From contig NZ_JANXWG010000150.1 in the NCBI RefSeq assembly GCF_025351285.1, positions 41,987 to 105,986 on the forward strand: a DNA stretch of 64,000 nucleotides, read 5' to 3'. The notes beneath the pieces are model-generated. The model saw only the letters and a program-made list of their open reading frames with translations. It was not told where the DNA came from and searched no databases. Position 1 is the stretch's first letter; each line of letters begins with the position of its first letter. The DNA is from Novosphingobium sp. (GTDB taxonomy: Bacteria > Pseudomonadota > Alphaproteobacteria > Sphingomonadales > Sphingomonadaceae). Below are positions 63,596-64,000 of the stretch, piece after piece. Made by a program: the position numbers and the translations under genes.

Positions 63596-64000
63596 TGGGG
63601 GCCGGGAGCAATCCCGGCCCCCATTTGCGTTTGCCGCCCACACGGCCCCGAGTGACTGGCCCCGAGTGACTTGAATTGGCCCCGAGCGACTTGAGCTCGG
63701 CCGGCAAATCACCCCCCTCTCCCGCATCCTCGCCTTCCTCCGCAGCATCGGGCGGGAGCAGCGCGTCCACCCCGGCGATGCGTTCCGCAAACCCGGCGTC
63801 CCATTGCGCAGCGGCGGTGCTGCGGGCCTCGTCGGCGGCGGCGCGCAGGCGGTCGAGCACCGCGTCTTCGATCGCCTGCTTTTCGGGCCGATCGCCCAGC
63901 GGCAACCCGGTGCAGAGCGCGTCGGCGGCCTCCGCGCGCAGGGTCTCGACATCCTCGATCAGCTCCGTCTCGGCCTCGCGGACCGCTTCGGCGATGGCCG
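63402..64000 (-). CDS. Partial protein of unknown function, Ala/Glu-rich helical (5' end beyond window)
   Basis: Entering from the right edge, the frame reads AIAEAVREAETELIEDVETL, then LPLGDRPEKQAIEDAVLDRL and AEEGEDAGEGGDLPAELKSL. It is an acidic, alanine-rich and probably coiled-coil segment with the codon bias of a real gene. After about 63700 the frame crosses the tandem repeats and the strong hairpin and becomes Arg/Pro-rich, so the true stop may originally have been earlier; the first stop in frame is at 63402. I cannot name the protein. Confidence 0.45.
   Translation of the reverse strand, partial: AIAEAVREAETELIEDVETLRAEAADALCTGLPLGDRPEKQAIEDAVLDRLRAAADEARSTAAAQWDAGFAERIAGVDALLPPDAAEEGEDAGEGGDLPAELKSLGANSSHSGPVTRGRVGGKRKWGPGLLPAPTLAHHWQATISPSIIAGRTSGLLRGPVRHAALRLQKAAPLQEASCASLAGRHRRSTGLAAWDGR
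63596..63623 (+). terminator. Strong hairpin with GCAA tetraloop
   Basis: TGGGGGCCGGGA pairs perfectly over 12 bp with TCCCGGCCCCCA around a GCAA loop, followed by TTTGCGTTTG. The T-rich side lies to the right, so it suits a plus-strand transcript from the gene-free stretch. Confidence 0.7.
63644..63691. repeat. Three tandem 14-bp units
   Basis: GGCCCCGAGTGACT occurs at 63644-63657 and 63658-63671, and as GGCCCCGAGCGACT at 63678-63691 after a 6-bp insert. The units lie in the 3' part of the partial minus-strand frame and could alter its C-terminus. Confidence 0.7.

Overview
The window is high-GC DNA from an alphaproteobacterium, most likely a Sphingomonadales member (Novosphingobium/Erythrobacter type). 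I infer this from protein style, dense short-spaced operons, GTG starts, and the paired ccgttcg...gcttgtcgaa repeat near 17.2 kb, which I associate with sphingomonads. No database search was possible.

Layout. 1-5.3 kb is housekeeping: a cut M28 peptidase, then rpiB-glyA-small membrane protein-nrdR-trmJ, a chorismate mutase and rpsD. 5.4-9.3 kb holds an S9 peptidase, a decayed paralogue of it, and tgt. 9.5-12.2 kb is an AT-rich insert with a type I-like restriction/modification gene (nuclease + N6-methylase + specificity region) split by a frameshift at an A6 tract. 12.3-27.4 kb is core: ABC-2 exporter, AI-2E permease, queA, two peptidyl-prolyl isomerase/CoA/isoprenoid genes (coaD, ispA, xseB), purL, an orphan RES-domain gene, coq4, serB and miaA. 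27.4-35.3 kb carries branched-chain amino-acid synthesis: ilvB-ilvN-ilvC and leuA. leuA is preceded by a 16-codon leucine-rich leader peptide with complementary stems (probable attenuation); ilvB has a structured leader too. 35.3-43 kb mixes an amidohydrolase, small envelope proteins, a nitronate monooxygenase-like enzyme, an AHH-nuclease gene coupled to an unknown gene, a flavodoxin-like gene and recJ.

43.0-50.9 kb is the most interesting part. Two tRNA-Glu genes (TTC and CTC anticodons, differing by one base) are followed by a compact secretion/peptide locus: a 60-residue precursor-like peptide with a GG-type leader and a Cys/Pro/Ser then Lys-rich core; a protein with ParB/sulfiredoxin-like motifs; a 2-oxoglutarate/Fe(II) oxygenase; a C39-peptidase ABC exporter; a HlyD adaptor; and a TolC-type outer-membrane lipoprotein. 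An imperfect copy of the 3' half of tRNA-Glu lies at the far end, so the locus may be an old tRNA-associated island. I infer a ribosomally made, possibly hydroxylated, exported peptide.

51-64 kb: a TPR/TonB-C protein, thioredoxin-like protein, a second peptidyl-prolyl isomerase, a truncated SDR remnant next to a 35-bp dispersed repeat, a beta-barrel protein, a GST, acs, the phosphate regulon trio phoR-phoU-phoB with a Pho box before phoB, argG, and a mostly gene-free tail with DnaA-box-like sites, a strong hairpin and three 14-bp tandem units.
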